DNA of 64,000 nucleotides, taken from the NCBI GenBank assembly GCA_036725605.1, contig DAIMDW010000006.1, positions 62,001 through 126,000 on the forward strand, read 5' to 3'. The stretch comes from CALBTQ01 sp036725605. Its GTDB lineage: Bacteria; Lernaellota; Lernaellaia; Lernaellales; Lernaellaceae. This document shows, piece after piece, positions 60,417 to 64,000 of the stretch; position 1 is the first letter of the stretch; every line of letters begins with the position of its first letter. Under the pieces are notes generated by a model. The model worked only from the letters and a program-made list of their open reading frames with translations. It had not been told where the DNA came from and searched no databases. The translations under genes and the position numbers were made by a program.

Positions 60417-61354
60417 TCGCCGTCTTCCTCGACATCGTCGGGCACGATCGTTCTCTCGCGCGCGAGGTAGGATTCGCGCTGGGGAAACCGCTCTTCGTAC
60501 AAGGCGCGATCGAAAACGAACCGCGCTTTGTCCATCGCCTGCTTCACCCGTTTATCGTAAGCGTCCGATTTGAAATACGCCTTGATGCGCCGCCGGCGCG
60601 GCAGGCACATTTCGTTGTGGAACCAGCGGAAGATTTCGCCGGTCATCTCGTTGGTGACGCAACCCATTTCCGCGCCCCAGGCCGCTTCCGCCAACGAGAC
60701 ATCGGCCAGGTCGCGCCGCAACGCGAGCATCTGCCCCTGGCTGTCGGGATTCACGAACTTGAACAGCGGCATGTACATCAGCGCGTTGTGGCCGAATTCG
60801 GGCGTGACCAGAATGCCGTCGTATTCGAGCCGCTCGACCATCGCCTGCAGCGCAGCGACGACCTCGCGCCCGACGCGCAGGCCGGGGAAATGCTGGCCGG
60901 GCAGTTGCGGCCGGTCGGCGGTGAATTTGCGGAAGGGATTTTGCAACAGCATCCACTGGATGTAGAGCATGCGGAAGCGATAGCCGTGCAGCAGTTTGGC
61001 GAAGGGCGCGCGGGTGCGAAATTCGCCGGGATGATAAATGGCCTCGCACAGCAGGTGCTCGTCGTCGTCGACGGTGGAAAACACGCGCATGAGCTGATGC
61101 TCGGGATCGTTGGTGGCCAGTTGCAGCCGGATGTCGGTCAGCCCCTTGGCGCGCAGCTTGGGCAGCAGGCCGAGGATTTCGAGGCGTTCGGCGAGCGATT
61201 CCTCGGTGTAGATGCCCAGGAACAGACGCTCGGGACGGCCGCCGACCAGTTCGTCGAGTTCGCCGTCGCCGACGGTGCGGATCGACGGACCGAGAATCAG
61301 CCGCTCGAAGTACGCCAGGTTGCCCAGCACGCGTTCGATCAATCGGGGGGGCAT
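60413..61354 (-). CDS. unrecognised soluble protein
   Basis: The 313-residue protein begins at ATG 61354 after AAGGTGG. I do not recognise a family. It looks soluble, with strand/helix alternation (LFLGIYTEESLAERLEILG, DIRLQLATNDPEHQLMRVFS) and a conserved-looking middle (LPGQHFPGLRVGREVVAAL, TPEFGHNALMYMPLFKFVNP, EMGCVTNEMTGEIFRWFHNE). The last segment recalls alpha/beta-hydrolase or acetyltransferase style loops, without a clear catalytic triad. It converges on the last GT gene, overlapping it by 4 bases. The C-terminus is acidic (PDDVEEDGD). Confidence 0.6.
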   Translation of the reverse strand: MPPRLIERVLGNLAYFERLILGPSIRTVGDGELDELVGGRPERLFLGIYTEESLAERLEILGLLPKLRAKGLTDIRLQLATNDPEHQLMRVFSTVDDDEHLLCEAIYHPGEFRTRAPFAKLLHGYRFRMLYIQWMLLQNPFRKFTADRPQLPGQHFPGLRVGREVVAALQAMVERLEYDGILVTPEFGHNALMYMPLFKFVNPDSQGQMLALRRDLADVSLAEAAWGAEMGCVTNEMTGEIFRWFHNEMCLPRRRRIKAYFKSDAYDKRVKQAMDKARFVFDRALYEERFPQRESYLARERTIVPDDVEEDGD

Positions 61355-61401
61355 GAAACCACCTTTTTTTACGGTTGTCGTTCTTGAACTTTTTCACAGT
61401 G

Positions 61402-61487
61402 CGCCGGGCCACGCAAGAAAAAAACCGGCCGCCAGTGATAATCCCTGGCCCCATGATTTTTTCATTGTGTGGAGCCTTGGCCGGCGC
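61402..61487. repeat. dispersed palindromic repeat, copy 2
   Basis: The interior GCCAGTGATAATCCCTGG followed by GGAGCCTTGGCCGGCGCTG matches copy 1 at 8207-8282. The outer arms are CGCCGGGCCA (61402-61411) and TTGGCCGGCG (61478-61487). It lies between the unknown gene and the chemoreceptor terminator. Confidence 0.65.
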
Positions 61488-61493
61488 TGACGC

Positions 61494-61528
61494 GCAAAAA
61501 AAACCGGCCGAGTCGCCCCGGCCGGTTT
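61494..61528 (-). terminator. terminator of the chemoreceptor gene
   Basis: On the minus strand AAACCGGCCG, an 8-base loop, CGGCCGGTTT and a run of T. It begins about 22 bases after the stop codon. Confidence 0.88.
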
Positions 61529-61549
61529 GCCCGTTGGAGGAGGGACGGA

Positions 61550-63586
61550 TCAAGTGCGGAACTGGCCGACAACCGCGTTGAGTTGTTCGGACAGGTCGGC
61601 GATCGTCTTGGACATGTGATCGGTGTTCGCCGCCGCTTTGGCCGTTTCCTGCGCCGCTTCGTTGACGCCCTGGATGTTGCGCGAAACTTCGTTGACGCCG
61701 GTGGCCGCTTCCTTCACGCCGCGCACGACCTCTTTGTTGATCTGCGTGTGCAGTTCCTGAATGCTGCGCGCGGAGTCGTTGGCGCCGCTGGCCACGTTGG
61801 CGACCGACCGCGAAATTTCGTTGGTCGTCGAGGTCTGCTCTTCGACCGAGGTGGCGATCAGATGGTTGATGTCGTTGATCTCGCCGATCACCTGGGTGAT
61901 CTGGCGGATGGAATCGACCGCTTCGTTGGTGTGCGACTGCATGTTCTTGATCTGCTCGGAGATGCTGTCGGTGGCCGACGCGGTCTGCTTGGCCAGTTCC
62001 TTGACCTCGTTGGCGACGACGGCGAAGCCTTTGCCCGCCTCGCCGGCGCTGGCCGCTTCGATCGTCGCGTTGAGCGCCAGCAGGTTGGTCTGGTCGGCGA
62101 TGTCGTTGATCAACTCGACGACCTTGCCGATCTCGTTGGCCGCCGCTTCCAGCACGCCGATCAGCTTCTGGGCGCTCTGGGCGCTATCCACCGCGTCGTT
62201 GGTGATCTGCGAGGCGCGGTTGGTGTTCTTGGACACTTCCATCAACGCCGCGTTCATTTCCTCGACGGCCGTGGCCACGGTGTTGATGCCCGAGGAGATC
62301 TGCTCGCTGGCCGAGGCGATCGTGTTGGCCTGCGCGGACATTTTTTCCGTCGCGCCGGTGACCACGTTGACGTTGACCGAAATTTCCTCGGCCGACGAGG
62401 CCACGACGGCCGCCTGGTTGGTCGTCTGCTCGCTGTAGCTGGCCAACTGCGACGCCACGTCCGACAGTGAACCGACGGTGTCGTTGAGCGTGAACGAATT
62501 CTGCGCCACCTGCTGAATCGAATTGCGCAGCTTCTTGACGAACTGGTTGAAGTACTCGGATAGCTTGCCGATTTCGTCGTCGCTGGTCACGTCCAGTTGC
62601 ACGGTCAGATCGCCTTCACCCTCGGAAATGTCGCGCAGCATATCGGCGGTCTGGTTGATCGGATTCGAGATGCTGCGGGTGATGATCAGGACCATGGCCA
62701 CGATCAACACAATCAAGGCGATCGAGCCGACCAGCAACAGCGACATGGCGATGGAATTGATCGGTGCGACGATTTCCGGCCGGTCCTGCGTCACGGCCAT
62801 CAACCAGCCGCGGTCGTTGTTGGTGGTGAACGAGGCGATCTTTTTGATGCCGGTAAATGTGTAGGTCATGCTGCCGTTGGCCTGCTGCAACATCGGCGCG
62901 CCGAAGTCGTATTCTTTGATGCTCTTGTTCAGGATCATCTCGGTTTTCGGGTGCGACAGGAACGGGCCTTCGGTGCTGACCATGAAGAAGTAACCGGTGT
63001 TGCCGATTTTGAAATTGAAAAATTCCTTGGTCAGGTATTCATTGTCGACCGACGCGCCCATGATCCCCACCACAACGCCTTTGGACATGACCGGCGCGGT
63101 GATCAAAGCGATGACCTTGCCCGATGAAAACGATTTGTTGAATTTGCTCAGGTAAACCTTTCCGGCCAGCGAATTGCTGATGTTGCTGCCGAAGTCGTTC
63201 GATTGGGCCAGATTCACGCCGGTGCTCTGACCGCCGATGGAGTCGGCGATGATTTTGCCGTTCGTGTCGGCCAGGAAAATATTTTCATAATAAGCGGCCT
63301 TCGTACCGTATATTTTTAACCGTGGAGCGACTTCGTCGAGCCGTTCACCCTGACTGGCGGAGATAAAAACGCCGGTTGAGGCGAAGATTTCCACCTCCAT
63401 CTCGCGCTCTTTGAACCAGTTCAGGTAATCATCCATCGTTTTTTTAAGTAGACGTTCGTTGTCCTCATTGTGCTTGTCCAGCATTTTGCTTGAGGCCAGG
63501 CTGTAGGAGACATAGGTCATCAAGCCAATGGTCAACACGATAATGGGGACAACCAGGGCCAGGAACTTCCCGCGGATGGTTTTCAT
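61550..63586 (-). CDS. methyl-accepting chemotaxis protein (dCache type)
   Basis: The 678-residue protein has a helix at about 8-28, a periplasmic dCache_1 domain (about 35-275: LADTNGKIIADSIGG, SKGVVVGIMGASVDNEYL, GNTGYFFMVSTEGPFLSHP, DRGWLMAVTQDRPE), a second helix (about 283-305), HAMP (about 305-360) and a long coiled-coil signalling domain with the hairpin tip DQTNLLALNATIEAASAG, EAGKGFAVVANEVKELA. dCache domains commonly bind amino acids or other small ligands. The C-terminus lacks a CheR-tethering pentapeptide. It appears monocistronic. Confidence 0.95.
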   Translation of the reverse strand: MKTIRGKFLALVVPIIVLTIGLMTYVSYSLASSKMLDKHNEDNERLLKKTMDDYLNWFKEREMEVEIFASTGVFISASQGERLDEVAPRLKIYGTKAAYYENIFLADTNGKIIADSIGGQSTGVNLAQSNDFGSNISNSLAGKVYLSKFNKSFSSGKVIALITAPVMSKGVVVGIMGASVDNEYLTKEFFNFKIGNTGYFFMVSTEGPFLSHPKTEMILNKSIKEYDFGAPMLQQANGSMTYTFTGIKKIASFTTNNDRGWLMAVTQDRPEIVAPINSIAMSLLLVGSIALIVLIVAMVLIITRSISNPINQTADMLRDISEGEGDLTVQLDVTSDDEIGKLSEYFNQFVKKLRNSIQQVAQNSFTLNDTVGSLSDVASQLASYSEQTTNQAAVVASSAEEISVNVNVVTGATEKMSAQANTIASASEQISSGINTVATAVEEMNAALMEVSKNTNRASQITNDAVDSAQSAQKLIGVLEAAANEIGKVVELINDIADQTNLLALNATIEAASAGEAGKGFAVVANEVKELAKQTASATDSISEQIKNMQSHTNEAVDSIRQITQVIGEINDINHLIATSVEEQTSTTNEISRSVANVASGANDSARSIQELHTQINKEVVRGVKEAATGVNEVSRNIQGVNEAAQETAKAAANTDHMSKTIADLSEQLNAVVGQFRT

Positions 63587-63894
63587 GACTACACTCCCTC
63601 GATGTTTTAGCGAAAAGATAAAGATATCCTACTGTTATCAGATCTTATTCCCCAAATCGGGAAACGAGAATGATCACAAAATAAATCATTACGACTCAAC
63701 CATATTTTTCTTGATCCGCCTGCTCATCAACGAATCATTTGCTGAATCACGTTTCCTTTTATCGAGAGGCCGCAGTAAGACCATAAACATAATTTTTTCA
63801 TATGACAATTTTGTGGCGGAAAATATATTTCAGGCTTTTCAAGAGATCGGCCCCACCGTACACTGCTGCTTCGATGTTCGCCGGAGGAAAACGA
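63587..63894. other. AT-rich intergenic region
   Basis: About 308 bases between the divergent chemoreceptor and the last gene. It is AT-rich and contains likely promoters in both directions, but I cannot define a clean -35/-10 pair. GGAGGAAAACG (63882-63892) is the ribosome-binding site of the next gene. I see no other feature. Confidence 0.5.
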
Positions 63895-64000
63895 ATGCGT
63901 AGAGTTTTCTGTTTATTGATTTTTTTGGGGATTGTGCTGACCGCCATGCCCGCCGCGGCGGTGCGCATGGAAGAACAACCCGATTATTGGGGTGCTTTCG
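63895..64000 (+). CDS. secreted protein, 3' end outside window
   Basis: ATG 63895 lies 6 bases after GGAGG. Thirty-five residues are visible: a basic start (MRRVF), a hydrophobic core (LLIFLGIVLTAM) and a likely Sec cleavage after PAAA, then VRMEEQPDYWGAF. The product is unknown because the window ends here. Confidence 0.7.
   Translation, partial: MRRVFCLLIFLGIVLTAMPAAAVRMEEQPDYWGAF

Overview
The window looks like chromosome from a Gram-negative, GC-rich bacterium. The envelope is diderm: there are LptF/LptG permeases, an Omp85 protein beside a TamB-like protein, and several lipoproteins. The order ispE - spoVG - tRNA-Gln - prs - rplY (CTC form) - pth and the order rpsF - ssb - rpsR - DUF2232 gene - rplI - dnaB recall deltaproteobacterial-grade genomes. 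RNase J, SpoVG and a K+-dependent (Na+-type) membrane pyrophosphatase fit that. Three lipoproteins have long Asp-rich linkers straight after the lipobox, a style I associate with Myxococcota/Bradymonadia-like lineages and some candidate phyla. The exact phylum is inference.

Region 0-14.6 kb is mostly housekeeping and almost all on the minus strand: a PurC-like enzyme (5' truncated by the window) and a DUF1285-like protein on plus, then lptG/lptF, the dnaB/ribosomal operon, hppA, pth, rplY, prs, tRNA-Gln, spoVG and ispE. Region 14.6-21.4 kb holds a degenerate receiver/DUF4388 protein, an AT-rich gap beside a small winged-helix protein, a sugar kinase with a GH4 6-phosphoglycosidase, a membrane-anchored PP2C phosphatase and a glycosyltransferase-like gene. 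Region 21.5-30 kb is an envelope-biogenesis block on plus: tRNA-Gly, yacG, TamB-like and BamA/TamA-like Omp85, then an OsmC protein.

Region 30-44.4 kb is accessory and rich in repeats. It has a flavodoxin, a polytopic spermidine-synthase-like protein, a methyltransferase, an unknown protein, glutaconate-type CoA-transferase subunits, an FmdB protein, three poly-Asp lipoproteins and a MntP-agmatinase pair. Between them lie an inverted pair of ~200-bp repeats, a 31-bp duplication of the fmdB tail, and a 71-bp tandem hairpin array. Region 44.4-49.3 kb returns to core genes (ftsK, RNase J, plsC).

Region 49.3-52.5 kb is a TetR regulator and an aldehyde dehydrogenase sharing five copies of a 20-bp operator, separated by a mosaic of intergenic repeats. 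Region 52.7-61.4 kb is a glycan-assembly cluster: a sensorless sigma-54 activator; a 1085-residue protein combining ATP-grasp, PHP phosphoesterase, a Cys-rich segment and a GT4 glycosyltransferase; then GT2, GT4 and GT2 enzymes. A convergent unknown gene closes it. The fusion protein is the strongest candidate for something undescribed. The window ends with a dCache chemoreceptor and the start of a secreted protein.
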